A stretch of DNA of 38,813 bases from JBFMDN01 sp040753915 (GCA_040753915.1 JBFMDN010000057.1:1-38813); one strand, 5' to 3'. Positions 7,783 to 17,223 are shown, counted from the first letter of the stretch. Notes: generated by a model from the sequence alone, not told the origin. Numbers and translations: made by a program.

Positions 7783-9561
7783 TTAGTGGGCTCCTGTCGC
7801 GGAGGCAGCCCCTCGCGGATAGCGGATGCTCTCAACCATGTCCTGGACCTCCTTGGGCGGAGGCGAGGTCAGCAACGACACGATCCAGATCACGAGGAAA
7901 TTGAAGATCATGCCGACCGTTCCGATCCCCTCGGCACTGATCCCCAGGAACCAATACGGTGCCTTGAGGAAATTGACGTGAATGATGTAGTACGCGGTGA
8001 ATGCAATACCTATAATCATTCCTGCGATGGCCCCCTCTTTGGTCGCGCGCTTCCAGAAAATCCCCATAATGATGATGGGGAAGAACGAGGAGGCCGCGAG
8101 GCCGAAGGCGAACGCCACCACCTGGGCGACGAACGCTGGAGGATGGATCCCGAAGTATCCAGCCACGCAGATTGCAACTCCGATCATAATACGGCTGAGA
8201 AGCATGCGCGTCTTCTCAGTGGCGTTGGGATTGATCATACGATAGTAGAGGTCGTGGGAGATTGCAGCGCCTATGACGAGCAAAAGCCCAGCCGCTGTCG
8301 AGAGCGCCGCTGCAAGCCCCCCTGCTGCGACGAGGGCCACGACCCAGTTGGGTAATTTTGCAATCTCCGGGTTGGCCAACACGATGATGTCGTTGTCTAC
8401 GTACAGCTCGTTCTTGTTGTCGGCCAGTTTGTTTGTGACCATCCTCTGGCCGTACTTGCCCTTCTCTGCCGAGAATTTCGGCGGCCCCACAAAGGCCGGT
8501 CCTGGGGCATACTGAATCTTGCCGTCCCCGTTCTTATCAACCCAGGCGACCAGCCCGGTATACTCCCAGTTCTTGAACCAGGAGGGAGCCGCTTCGTACG
8601 CCACGTTGTTCAAAGAAGTGATCATGTTGTACCGGGCAAAGACCGCGACCGCGGGGGCAGTGGTGTACAGAAGCGCTATGAACAGGAGTGCCCATCCGGC
8701 GCTCGAGCGGGCCGCCTTGACAGACGGCACCGTGTAGAAGCGAATGATCACGTGGGGAAGGCCCGCGGTCCCTACCATCAGGGCAAAGGTGATGGCCAGC
8801 ACGTCGAGCATGGATTTGCTTCCCTTACCCCAGGCCTCGGTGTACGCGGCAAACCCCATATCCCGATGGAGAGTGTCCAAGACGTCCAAGAGCCACTTTC
8901 CGCCAGCGGTTCCGTCGGCCACGCTGGCTCCGTACCCGATCTGCGGAACGGGAATTCCGGTGAACTTGTACGAGAGAACCACCGCGGGAATCAAGTACGC
9001 CACGATAAGCACGCAGTACTGGGTGACCTGAGTCCACGTGATCCCCTTCATGCCACCCAGCCCAGCGTAAATGAACACAATGCACATGCCGATGATGACC
9101 CCGAGATTGATCGGGACCTCGAGGAACCGGCTGAACACGATTCCCACACCGCGCATTTGACCTGCGACGTACGTGAGCGATACAAAAATCGCGCAAATGA
9201 GCGCCACGGTTCTAGCCGTGTGGGAGTAGTACCGGTCGCCGACAAAGTCTGGGACCGTATACTTCCCGAACTTCCTGAGGTATGGCGCCAATAGCGTGGC
9301 CAGGAGTACGTATCCTCCGGTCCATCCCATCAAGTACATGGATCCCGGATACCCCATGAATGAAATTAGACCAGCCATGGAGATGAACGACGCGGCGCTC
9401 ATCCAGTCCGCCGCGGTGGCCATACCGTTGTACACCGGCGGGATGACGGCTTCAGCCACGTAAAAAGCTTTGGTCGTCATGACACGGGTCCGCCAAGCAA
9501 CGAATATGTAGAGCGCGAAGGTCAAACCCACCACGATATAGGTCCACTGTGTTATTGACAT
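7783..9561 (-). CDS. Sodium:solute (acetate-type) symporter, large subunit
   Basis: A 592-residue SSS-family transporter predicted to import a short-chain carboxylate with Na+ or H+. Conserved SSS segments are present: ADWMSAASFISMAGLISFMGYPG (about 52-73), YTVPDFVGDRYYS (101-113), YVAGQMRGVGIVFSRF (131-146), YAGLGGMKGITWTQVTQY (165-182) and GTAGLPHVIIRFYTV (264-278). It has about 13 membrane spans. A long hydrophilic loop at about 326-402 carries an EF-hand-like DKNGDGKI (Asp342, Asn344, Asp346, Ile349). The small subunit gene lies 50 bases upstream, which fits the VC_2705-type two-subunit symporters rather than single-subunit ActP. The start is ATG 9561, with GAAAGGAGAGG upstream; a start at 9579 would place that ribosome site inside the gene. 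Acetate is inferred from the two acyl-CoA synthetase genes nearby. Confidence 0.9.
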   Translation of the reverse strand: MSITQWTYIVVGLTFALYIFVAWRTRVMTTKAFYVAEAVIPPVYNGMATAADWMSAASFISMAGLISFMGYPGSMYLMGWTGGYVLLATLLAPYLRKFGKYTVPDFVGDRYYSHTARTVALICAIFVSLTYVAGQMRGVGIVFSRFLEVPINLGVIIGMCIVFIYAGLGGMKGITWTQVTQYCVLIVAYLIPAVVLSYKFTGIPVPQIGYGASVADGTAGGKWLLDVLDTLHRDMGFAAYTEAWGKGSKSMLDVLAITFALMVGTAGLPHVIIRFYTVPSVKAARSSAGWALLFIALLYTTAPAVAVFARYNMITSLNNVAYEAAPSWFKNWEYTGLVAWVDKNGDGKIQYAPGPAFVGPPKFSAEKGKYGQRMVTNKLADNKNELYVDNDIIVLANPEIAKLPNWVVALVAAGGLAAALSTAAGLLLVIGAAISHDLYYRMINPNATEKTRMLLSRIMIGVAICVAGYFGIHPPAFVAQVVAFAFGLAASSFFPIIIMGIFWKRATKEGAIAGMIIGIAFTAYYIIHVNFLKAPYWFLGISAEGIGTVGMIFNFLVIWIVSLLTSPPPKEVQDMVESIRYPRGAASATGAH

Positions 9562-9611
9562 GTGTGCCTCTCCTTTCAAAAGCCACTCATCTGCCCTGGA
9601 TACACAGGGAC

Positions 9612-9872
9612 CTATTCATGGACGTCGTAATCTCGATCCAGCTTATTCATCAGAGCCACATAGACAAAAATGAGAATCACGAAGATCACCTCGGACCCCT
9701 GATTGGCAAACCAGAAACCGAGCGGGAACCCGCCGAGATGGATCGCGTTTAAGGGCTTGGCAAAGATGATCCCTAGCACATAGGAGACCAACGCCCATAT
9801 GCTCAAGATGATGAACACATACCGTAGGTTGGTATGCCAGTACTGCGTCAACCGTTGCTGGTCTTTCTCCAT
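9612..9872 (-). CDS. DUF4212 symporter small subunit (86 aa)
   Basis: A small membrane protein of the sodium:solute symporter small-subunit family (DUF4212/TIGR03647). The sequence shows YWHTNLRYVFIILSIWALVSYVLGIIFA (span 1), the near-invariant LGGFPLGFWFANQGSEVIFVILIFVYVALMN (span 2) and the family end LDRDYDVHE. The start is ATG 9872, with TGGAGGAC seven bases ahead; the upstream 23 residues that could be read from 9941 are not family-like. It precedes the large subunit by 50 bases on the same strand and is presumably co-transcribed with it. Confidence 0.92.
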   Translation of the reverse strand: MEKDQQRLTQYWHTNLRYVFIILSIWALVSYVLGIIFAKPLNAIHLGGFPLGFWFANQGSEVIFVILIFVYVALMNKLDRDYDVHE

Positions 9873-10099
9873 CGTATGTCCTCCATACTGCATGTACCGG
9901 GCTGTGGGTAGACTTCTCCCTCTCGCCGCGGTCATGAGCATTTAACGATAGCTGTTAGCACCTTGTTTTCAGACCGACCGCGCTTCTTAGGCGGGAATAG
10001 TCTGCCCATGCCCCGTTCTCTCAGGACAAACTACTCCTTTGATAGTCAACGCATGCTTTTTCACATCCCCGTTGACCATCTTCGCTATCAAGAAGAGCT

Positions 10100-10684
10100 T
10101 TATCTGGTGGTGGAGGCAGTCACTGGCGGGGAACGTCCGATGGCAATGATGAGAAAGCGGGTTCTTCCAGGGATTTCAGGAGTCTCGAACCGGAAATAGA
10201 AGGGCCTCTCGCTTCGATAGACCGCAACGACCATCAAGCCGGCCTTGGTTGAGGAGGCCCGTCGAGCCAATGAGCGGCGGTTAAAAGAAGGAGCCATCCA
10301 GTCCAAAAGCACCGGGACTGGAATCACCAGGAGAGCCACGATCGTAAGACATGCAAAACGACGTTTCGGGGCTAGGACCCGAGGATTCAGATTACGAAAA
10401 AGCTCGCGCACCGTACGCGCACTAATCGGGTGGACCATATGAGTGGGGGCGGGAATCTGGTCTATGGGCTCGTCACTCTTGGTAGCCCATAAGGGAAGCA
10501 ACTCGATGGCAAGATCCGAGGTGACCGGTCTCAGTCGAAGAGGACCGACCCATGAGACCCGCACGGTCTCACTGCGATCTGTCTGAGGGGATCGTCGGCA
10601 GATTTTTTTTCGCCCAATGCAAGGCACGGGGCCGCTCCTCTCTTTCGGAGGAAACCTCCACCTCGGACTCTCAACCCGGGACAC
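10100..10684 (-). CDS. Possible hypothetical protein in a 1.65-kb gap (doubtful)
   Basis: The 1.65-kb interval 9873-11527 has no recognisable gene. The only candidate is this 194-codon frame. Its second half (from an internal ATG near 10438) has one hydrophobic stretch, FACLTIVALLVIPVPVLLDW, and moderately coding-like third positions, while the first 80 residues look random. I know no family like it and no clear ribosome site supports a start. It could be a lineage-specific membrane-anchored protein, a relic, or chance. The rest of the gap shows only a short GGAGG-AAA-CCTCC hairpin at 10647-10659. Confidence 0.25.
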   Translation of the reverse strand: MSRVESPRWRFPPKERSGPVPCIGRKKICRRSPQTDRSETVRVSWVGPLRLRPVTSDLAIELLPLWATKSDEPIDQIPAPTHMVHPISARTVRELFRNLNPRVLAPKRRFACLTIVALLVIPVPVLLDWMAPSFNRRSLARRASSTKAGLMVVAVYRSERPFYFRFETPEIPGRTRFLIIAIGRSPPVTASTTR

Positions 10685-11527
10685 AGTACGTCAGGGCGAA
10701 GTTCAGGTGTAATTCCCTACGGAAACGCAACAGCAGGGAATATACCCGCGAGGAACTCCCCCAATCTCGTACCTCCTTCTCCTTCGGTTACCGTGTCACG
10801 TCGAGAACTCGTTTTGATCCAGGAGCACTCTACCACATGTACGCTATACGGTCTGACGAGAGCCTCTGTCAACCCTTATTTTCGTAGGTTTTTCGCTCGT
10901 GGAGGTCTTGTGGAATCTCTGCGTGAACGCGGGAAATCATCGCGCGGTCATGGCCGCGGAACTTTTCTGTTGCAATGTTGCAGAGGTTAGTCTAGTTGTC
11001 CCGAGACGAGGCCTGTTCGCCATACTGAATTTGACATTCACGTGAGAAAAAAACGAGCGCTCGCTGAACGCCCATTGTTGGCATGCACAACTCTTGGCGG
11101 CCCGTCTGGAGGGCCAGTCCACGTTCGCAAAGAAGACTTGCTATCCAGCGACAGACCTGTCATGATTGGTACCTGCCCCGTTATACTTGTAGCAGAGACG
11201 CAACGATAGTTACCAAACAAGCGATTGACTTTCCCTGGGATTTCTTGAGAGTAGTCCATGCCCTCTGGGGAGCTTTCCGGAATGGGCAGATTCGACCTTG
11301 ACCGCTGCCGGCGCAAGAGGTCGACGCCTTCAGATTCCGATCCCCTGTTGCAGACGCGCAACCGAGACAATGGGAAACGTTTGTCTGCAAACCAGCACAT
11401 AGTCAACCGGGTGGAAGCATCCGCATGAGAATGACAGAGACTCGGAGGGCGATCGCATTGTTGTCGAGGTGATTCGGACCGGTAGCCGAACGAGCAGCAA
11501 TCTCACGACAGGTGTCTGGAGGGATGA

Positions 11528-13426
11528 ATGAAGTATGAAGAAGCGTTTCGAGAAGCCCTCGAAAGTCCGGAAACATTCTGGGGCCGTGCAGCCGAAGCAA
11601 TCGCCTGGGACAAAAGATGGGACCTGGTGCTCGATCGTTCGAACCCACCGTTCTACAGGTGGTTTCGGGGCGGGATTTTGAACACCTGCTATAACGCGGT
11701 GGACCTCCACGTTGACCAAGGAAGAGGGGCACAAAGCGCGATCATTTATGACAGCCCCGTAACAGGAACCGTCCAAAGGATCACCTACTCCGAGCTCAAG
11801 GACCGGGTGTCCAAGATAGCAGGGTTCCTGAGAGAGCTTGGCGTGGCAAAGGGTGACACCGTCCTCATTTACATGCCGATGATACCTGAAGCCGTGATGT
11901 CCATGCTGGCCTGTGCCCGTTTGGGAGCAATCCATTCAGTGGTGTTCGGCGGCTTCGCGCCCCGGGAGCTGGCTGTCCGCATCGACGACGCCAAACCTCG
12001 CGTGATCCTTTCCGCTTCCTGCGGCATTGAGGTTCAGCGCGTGATCCCGTACAAGCCGCTCCTGGATGAAGCCATCGAAATAGCGCAACACGTTCCAGAG
12101 AAATGTGTAATCTTCCCCCGCCCACAGGCCAACGCGGAGTTGAAGCCGGGCCGAGATTTGGATTGGGTAGAGTTGGAAGCTAACGCCAGGCCAGCGGATT
12201 GCGTCCCGGTAGCAGCAACCGATCCCTTGTATATCCTGTATACTTCAGGAACTACCGGCAAACCCAAGGGAGTGGTTCGAGATAACGGGGGTCACTGTGT
12301 GGCGCTCAAATGGACCATGAAACACATTTACAACATCGGTCCGGGGGAAGTGTATTGGGCAGCCTCGGACGTGGGATGGGTGGTCGGCCATTCATACATC
12401 GTGTACGGGCCCCTGTTCACGGGTGCCACGACTGTCCTCTACGAAGGTAAACCGGTTGGAACGCCAGATCCCGGCGCCTTCTGGCGGGTCATATCTGAGC
12501 ACGGCGTCAAGGCGCTCTTCACGGCTCCCACCGCGATCCGTGCCATCAAGAGAGAAGATCCGCATGGGGAATACCTCAAGAAATATGACATCTCTCGATT
12601 CGACACGCTGTTTCTTGCCGGTGAGAGACTTGACCCCGACACGTACTACTGGGCCGCAGATCTCCTGAAAAAGCCGGTGATCGACCACTGGTGGCAGACA
12701 GAGACAGCGTGGGCCATAGCCGGTAATTTTAGAGGGCTTGAGGAATTCCCCGTCAAGGCGGGCTCCGCATCGAAGCCCATGCCCGGAATGAACGTGAAGA
12801 TCTTGGATCCCAACACTGGGGAAGAGCTCGGCCCCAATCAGCAGGGCGTAATCGTGATTAAGCTGCCTCTGCCCCCTGCGTGCCTCCCGACGCTGTGGAA
12901 TGACGACCAGCGATTCCTGGAATCGTATATGAATCCATTTCCAGGATATTATTTGACGGGTGATGGCGGACATATCGACGAGGACGGATATGTCTGGGTG
13001 ATGGGCCGCATTGACGACGTCATCAATGTTGCAGGACATCGCCTGTCAACGGGAGGTATGGAGGAGGTCCTGGCCAAGCACCCGGATGTGGCGGAGTGCG
13101 CGGTGGTCGGAGTCGAAGACGGTCTCAAGGGGCAGGTTCCCATAGGCTTTTGCGTGCTAAAGGCGGGTGTCACGCGGAAACATGATGAAATCATCTCGGA
13201 AGTTATCCAGATGGTCCGCAATGAGGTCGGACCTATCGCGTCTTTTAAGAGTGCAACTGTCGTGAATAGGCTCCCCAAGACGCGTTCAGGAAAAGTGCTC
13301 CGATCCACGATGAGGAAGATTGCGGACGGAGAATCATACACGGTTCCGTCGACCATTGATGATCCCGCCGTTCTCGATGAGATAGCCGTCGCAGTGAAGG
13401 CGATTGGATACGGTAAGAAAGGGTAA
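11528..13426 (+). CDS. prpE: Propionyl-CoA synthetase-like acyl-CoA ligase
   Basis: An AMP-forming acyl-CoA synthetase of 632 residues that resembles PrpE/ACSS3 more than Acs. Supporting segments are MKYEEAFREALESPETFW, FYRWFRGGILNTCYNAVD, YDSPVTGT, IYMPMIPEAVMSMLACARLGAIHSVVFGGFA and ASCGIE. Adenylation motifs are present: YTSGTTGKPKGVV (P-loop), DHWWQTETAW (motif A5), TGDGGHIDEDGYVWVMGRIDDVINVAGHR (hinge and A8), and PKTRSGKVLRSTMRKIA with the A10 catalytic lysine, which in this family is also an acetylation site. It converts propionate (perhaps acetate or another short acid) plus ATP and CoA to the acyl-CoA, AMP and PPi. Start ATG 11528 has a GGAGGG site. Substrate assignment is by similarity only. 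Confidence 0.88.
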   Translation: MKYEEAFREALESPETFWGRAAEAIAWDKRWDLVLDRSNPPFYRWFRGGILNTCYNAVDLHVDQGRGAQSAIIYDSPVTGTVQRITYSELKDRVSKIAGFLRELGVAKGDTVLIYMPMIPEAVMSMLACARLGAIHSVVFGGFAPRELAVRIDDAKPRVILSASCGIEVQRVIPYKPLLDEAIEIAQHVPEKCVIFPRPQANAELKPGRDLDWVELEANARPADCVPVAATDPLYILYTSGTTGKPKGVVRDNGGHCVALKWTMKHIYNIGPGEVYWAASDVGWVVGHSYIVYGPLFTGATTVLYEGKPVGTPDPGAFWRVISEHGVKALFTAPTAIRAIKREDPHGEYLKKYDISRFDTLFLAGERLDPDTYYWAADLLKKPVIDHWWQTETAWAIAGNFRGLEEFPVKAGSASKPMPGMNVKILDPNTGEELGPNQQGVIVIKLPLPPACLPTLWNDDQRFLESYMNPFPGYYLTGDGGHIDEDGYVWVMGRIDDVINVAGHRLSTGGMEEVLAKHPDVAECAVVGVEDGLKGQVPIGFCVLKAGVTRKHDEIISEVIQMVRNEVGPIASFKSATVVNRLPKTRSGKVLRSTMRKIADGESYTVPSTIDDPAVLDEIAVAVKAIGYGKKG

Positions 13427-13433
13427 CAGGAGT

Positions 13434-13466
13434 GCACGCGCCTGGGGATCTAGCACCCCCGCGTGC
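13434..13466 (+). terminator. Hairpin after prpE
   Basis: GCACGCG (13434-13440) pairs perfectly with CGCGTGC (13460-13466), with an inner GGGG/CCCC helix (13444-13447 with 13456-13459), starting eight bases after the prpE stop. There is no T-run downstream, so this is a terminator-like structure rather than a textbook terminator. The rest of the gap to 13792 holds no gene that I can see. Confidence 0.45.
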
Positions 13467-13690
13467 GTCCGGCGATACTACGCGCTAATTTCCACGGAAA
13501 TGAACACCGCGGCAGCCGGACTGGCCTTCGCCAAATTCCGTGATACGGCCTGTCGCCGGGCTCAGGAAACCTCACGCTGGTTCGCGTGCACGGCAGATGG
13601 GGAATTCTCCCCAATCCCTCCTCAAAGGGAAAGGGGACATTTCCCCGCCCCGTGTCGCCCCGGGAGAAAGGGTGCATGCAAGGCAACTGT

Positions 13691-13718
13691 CTGTTGTTTG
13701 ACCACAAATCGGTATAAT
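13691..13718 (+). promoter_or_regulatory. Candidate sigma-70 promoter for the symporter-kinase operon
   Basis: A perfect -10 hexamer TATAAT lies at 13713-13718, 75 bases before the start of the small membrane protein gene. The best -35 at normal distance is weak (CTGTTG, 13691-13696, 16-base spacer). A TTGACC at 13698 is too close to serve. It could need an activator. Confidence 0.4.
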
Positions 13719-13792
13719 AGAGTTGGTGGTAACGTGTTCTGCGTTGTCGCTGGCTCGATGTAAAGGCAACTCAGGCTGGTTGAGGCACGCCG

Positions 13793-14026
13793 ATGAAAAG
13801 ACTTCGGGACTTGCTTGCACAACGTGAGTTTCACGCACTGGCCTTTTGCTTTGGGCTGCTGTTGTTCAGTTGGCCTCTGGTTTCGGCATCGGACCTTGAT
13901 TCTGTCACCTCGGCGTTCATCTACCTGTTCGGATGCTGGACTTTGGTCATTGTTGTCCAGTTTCTGATCAGCCTGAGCCTAAATGTTACCCAGTCCCCTG
14001 AGATGAGGGATCACACAGAATCATAG
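13793..14026 (+). CDS. Small membrane protein preceding the symporter-kinase (77 aa)
   Basis: Two hydrophobic segments are seen: FHALAFCFGLLLFSWPLVSA (about 13-32) and AFIYLFGCWTLVIVVQFLIS (about 41-60), with a basic N-terminus (MKRLRDLLAQR) and a polar C-terminal tail. It ends nine bases before the start of the symporter-histidine kinase, so the two are surely co-transcribed and probably coupled. Its size, two spans and position mirror the DUF4212 small subunit before the separate symporter at 9612, though the sequences are not obviously alike. It is probably an accessory subunit of the sensor. I do not recognise the family with certainty. Confidence 0.8.
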   Translation: MKRLRDLLAQREFHALAFCFGLLLFSWPLVSASDLDSVTSAFIYLFGCWTLVIVVQFLISLSLNVTQSPEMRDHTES

Positions 14027-14035
14027 GAAACGCCC

Positions 14036-16855
14036 ATGCTCGACGCCGTTTCGGTCTTGGCGGTTCTCGTCTTGTACATGGGGTTGCTGTTTCTTACCGC
14101 TCTGCGGGTTGAGCGAAGATCTTCAGAGGAAGGGAGGCCTTTCAATAGCGCTCTGATCTATTCTCTTTCGCTCGGGGTGTACTGCACCGCATGGACGTAT
14201 TACGGGAGTGTGGGCAAAGCGGTCACGTCGGGGCTTCTCTTTCTGCCAATTTACCTCGGACCCACCATAGCGATCATGTTGTGGTGGACGATCCTTCGCA
14301 AGCTCGTCCGTATCAAGACCATTCATCACATCACGAGCATAGCGGACTTCATTTCAGCTCGGTACGACAAATCCCTTGCAGTGGGGGCACTTGCCACCTT
14401 TATTGCTCTCATAGGCACGATGCCCTACATCGCGCTCCAGTTCAAGGCGGTGTTCTCCACGTTTGCCCTCATAACCTCCGAGCCGGGCGCTGAGCCGTCG
14501 TGGATCTCGTCACACTTGGGCTCCGTGACCGTGTCACTGATGATAGTGTTCACCATTGTTCTTGGGGTGCGCCGTGTTGACCCCACTGAGCGTCATCCCG
14601 GCCTCGTTATGGCGATTGCTGTTGAATGCCTGGTCAAGCTCGTCGCGTTTCTGGCAGCGGGGATCTTCGTCACCTATTTCATGTTCGACGGCTTCGGGGA
14701 CATTCTGGCTCGGGTTAGAATGGAGCTGCCCCAGCACATTCTCGAGATGTGGAAGGCGGACCAGGTGTGGTCGGTGACGTGGATGACCTACCTTGTTCTT
14801 GCTATGTCCGCGATCATGTTCTTGCCGAGACAGTTTCATGTGAGCGTGGTAGAGAATTTCGACGAGAAACACATCCGGACTGCTATGTGGGTATTTCCTT
14901 TGTACATGCTGCTGATCAATGTCTTCGTGTTTCCAATTGCCATGGGCGGGATTTTGAAGGGGCACAGTCACCTGGAGGCAGACACCTTTGTGCTCAGCTT
15001 GCCGCTCCAAGCAGGCCAGAATTGGCTGTCGGTCCTCGTCTTTCTCGGTGGCGCTTCGGCTGCTACGGGCATGATCATGATAAGCTCGATCACGGTCTCC
15101 ACCATGATCACCAATCATTTCCTCCTGCCGCTCGTCGGCTGGATTCCGTGGCTGGCGTTCCTGAGAAGGAGGCTCCTTCACTGCCGGTGGGCTGCTCTTG
15201 CGATCGTGATTCTTAGCGGATACTGGTTCGAGCAGGCCGTCGGTGAGTCGTACATGCTCGTGAATATTGGTATGATCTCGTTTGCTGCCGCGTTTCAGTT
15301 CGCGCCAGCCATTCTCCATGGAATCTTCTGGCGGCGTGGAAACAAGATGGGAGCACTTCTGGGGCTTGGTGCGGGGTTCACTGTCTGGTTCTACACATTG
15401 CTGCTTCCTGCGTTCGTACGCAGCGGGTGGGTCTCCTATGCTCTGTTAGATCAGGGCCCCTTTGGAATAGCCATTCTCCGACCCGAGAGACTCTTTGGGA
15501 TTACCGAATTGGGCCCGCTGGCTCAGGCGGTATTTTGGTCCACGGTATTCAACGTTGGCTTCTATGTCTTCGGCTCCCTGGTATTCAAGCAAAGTCCGAC
15601 CGAACGAAGCCTTGCCGAAGATTTCGTGGGTGCTTTGACTGCGGGACCAGATCTGACGAAGTCAACCCATCGTGAATCCTATATTGACCTTGCGTCGAAG
15701 GCAAAGACGATCCTGAAGGTTTTCGGCCAATTCTTCTCAGAAGAAGAGGCCAAGGCCATGACGACGAAGTGCATCCGTGAAGCAGGGGTGGAAGGGAAAG
15801 ACCGCATTTCCATTACTGAGCTGGCTCGAATCCACAACGAAGTGGAACGTTTCCTCTCCGGATCGGTAGGAGCAGCCACCGCGCACAGGTGGTTGACTCA
15901 ATCGGGCCTGTTCTCAGACCGCGAAGCACGGGATTTGTCAGAGGTGTACAGCGAGATCCTTGCAGGGCTCAAAGTTACTCCCGAAGACCTTCAACGGCGC
16001 ATCGACTATTATCAGGAACGGGAAGCACTTCTCGGGCAGCACGCAGCGGAGCTGGAAGAAAAGGTTAGAGAGCGCACCCGGGATCTCGAGGCCGCACAGG
16101 AAGAGCTCATCAAGCGAGAGCGCCTCTCCGTTCTCGGTCAGCTCACTGGTGTGGTGAGCCATGAGCTGAGGAACCCTCTCGGAGTCATCAGCTTTTCTAA
16201 CTATTACCTGAAGCGGAACATCAAAGATCCAGACGAAAAGATCGTCAAGCACCTGGATCGGATCGCGGAGCAGGTAGGTCACTGTGACCTGATCATCGAC
16301 GAGCTCCTCGAGTATACGCGGGGCACTCAGTCGTCGCTTGTACGGGGAGAGATCAATCCGTGGATCGAACAGGTGCTCGATCAGATGGCCATCCCGGAAG
16401 GCATTAGAGTACACAGGAGCCTCGGTCGTTCACTTCCGCCTGTGCGATTCGACGGGGAGAAGCTACGTCGCGTCGTCATCAACCTCGTCGAGAACGCTTT
16501 GCAGGCTGTCCGTTCCCGGGTTGAGGCCGAAAAGGGTAGTGATTACAGACCGGTACTCAGAGTCGCCACCTCGCTGGTTGATGGAGCACTCTGCATAGAG
16601 GTTTCGGACAACGGTATGGGTATGGATCTCGACACCGCGTCAAGAGCATTCGAACCCCTTTTCACCACAAAGCCGCGAGGCACCGGGCTTGGATTAGCCG
16701 TGGTCAAGAAGGTTGTTGAAGAGCATGGAGGACGGGTACTCCTCTCGAGTCAACTCCGACAGGGGACCAGCGTCTCGGTGTTCCTTTCGATAGATCAAGA
16801 GGGAAACGACGAATCCGATCCCCTTCACGGGGATCCAACGAGGGAGCCAGTTTGA
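14036..16855 (+). CDS. Sodium:solute symporter-histidine kinase fusion sensor
   Basis: A 939-residue CbrA-like sensor. Residues 1 to about 500 form an SSS transporter-like membrane region (YSLSLGVYCTAWTYYGSVG, PRQFHVSVVENFDEKHIRTA, GGASAATGMIMISSITVSTM). A soluble segment around 535-650 contains FLSGSVGAATAHRWL, which resembles the STAC domain that links such transporters to kinases. A coiled coil (ERTRDLEAAQEEL) leads to the kinase: H-box VVSHELRNPLG with His709, N-box NLVENALQAV, G1 VSDNGMGMD and G2 TGLGLAVVKKVVEEHGG. It probably senses an external or transported carboxylate and phosphorylates one or both receivers just downstream. Start ATG 14036 has AGGAAAC upstream. The stop overlaps the next start in TTGA. 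Confidence 0.93.
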   Translation: MLDAVSVLAVLVLYMGLLFLTALRVERRSSEEGRPFNSALIYSLSLGVYCTAWTYYGSVGKAVTSGLLFLPIYLGPTIAIMLWWTILRKLVRIKTIHHITSIADFISARYDKSLAVGALATFIALIGTMPYIALQFKAVFSTFALITSEPGAEPSWISSHLGSVTVSLMIVFTIVLGVRRVDPTERHPGLVMAIAVECLVKLVAFLAAGIFVTYFMFDGFGDILARVRMELPQHILEMWKADQVWSVTWMTYLVLAMSAIMFLPRQFHVSVVENFDEKHIRTAMWVFPLYMLLINVFVFPIAMGGILKGHSHLEADTFVLSLPLQAGQNWLSVLVFLGGASAATGMIMISSITVSTMITNHFLLPLVGWIPWLAFLRRRLLHCRWAALAIVILSGYWFEQAVGESYMLVNIGMISFAAAFQFAPAILHGIFWRRGNKMGALLGLGAGFTVWFYTLLLPAFVRSGWVSYALLDQGPFGIAILRPERLFGITELGPLAQAVFWSTVFNVGFYVFGSLVFKQSPTERSLAEDFVGALTAGPDLTKSTHRESYIDLASKAKTILKVFGQFFSEEEAKAMTTKCIREAGVEGKDRISITELARIHNEVERFLSGSVGAATAHRWLTQSGLFSDREARDLSEVYSEILAGLKVTPEDLQRRIDYYQEREALLGQHAAELEEKVRERTRDLEAAQEELIKRERLSVLGQLTGVVSHELRNPLGVISFSNYYLKRNIKDPDEKIVKHLDRIAEQVGHCDLIIDELLEYTRGTQSSLVRGEINPWIEQVLDQMAIPEGIRVHRSLGRSLPPVRFDGEKLRRVVINLVENALQAVRSRVEAEKGSDYRPVLRVATSLVDGALCIEVSDNGMGMDLDTASRAFEPLFTTKPRGTGLGLAVVKKVVEEHGGRVLLSSQLRQGTSVSVFLSIDQEGNDESDPLHGDPTREPV

Positions 16856-17223
16856 GAAAGCCCGTCCTTCTCGTCGACGATAACGTCATGTTTCTTGATA
16901 GCGCTCGGGATGTGCTTGAAGGAGAAGGATATGCAGTAATTACCGCGCAAAGCGGGGAGGAAGCTCTGGGCCTTATAAGAGGTCAGGATTTCTCCGCGGT
17001 GCTGATGGACATAAAGATGGCCGGGATCAACGGGGTTGAAACCTTTGTGCAGATGAAGCAGATTAAACCGGATGTGCGCGTTATCATGTGCACTGCCCAC
17101 ATTGTGGAGGACCTAATTCGTTTGGCGGAATCGGAAGGAGCATTTGCCATTCTCAAGAAACCGGTCAAGATTGAGATTCTGCTGGATGTAATGGAACGGG
17201 CCCTGAAGCCTGCCCTTCCCTGA
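16852..17223 (+). CDS. Single-domain response regulator (receiver only)
   Basis: A CheY-like 123-residue receiver with no output domain. The acidic pair Asp9/Asp10, phospho-acceptor Asp53 (LMDIKM), the conserved threonine in CTAH and the lysine in LKKPVKI are all present. The start is a TTG overlapping the kinase stop (TTGA), with AGGGAG eight bases before, so translation is coupled to the sensor. Phosphoryl transfer from His709 of the upstream kinase is the obvious input. The output must go through protein contacts or on to another protein, possibly the second receiver at 17323. Confidence 0.93.
   Translation: MRKPVLLVDDNVMFLDSARDVLEGEGYAVITAQSGEEALGLIRGQDFSAVLMDIKMAGINGVETFVQMKQIKPDVRVIMCTAHIVEDLIRLAESEGAFAILKKPVKIEILLDVMERALKPALP

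Noticed and set aside
7633..8355. 240-codon plus-strand frame overlapping the symporter
   Set aside because: It covers the 3' end of the minus-strand symporter gene and reads as low-complexity charged sequence typical of the reverse of membrane protein genes.
10647..10659. GGAGG-AAA-CCTCC as a shared operator with 23101-23113
   Set aside because: The stems are five bases, common by chance in GC-rich DNA; the flanks are unrelated and the distances to the genes differ greatly.
13698..13718. TTGACC and TATAAT as a standard promoter pair
   Set aside because: The spacer is only nine bases; the -10 is kept as a candidate with a different, weak -35.
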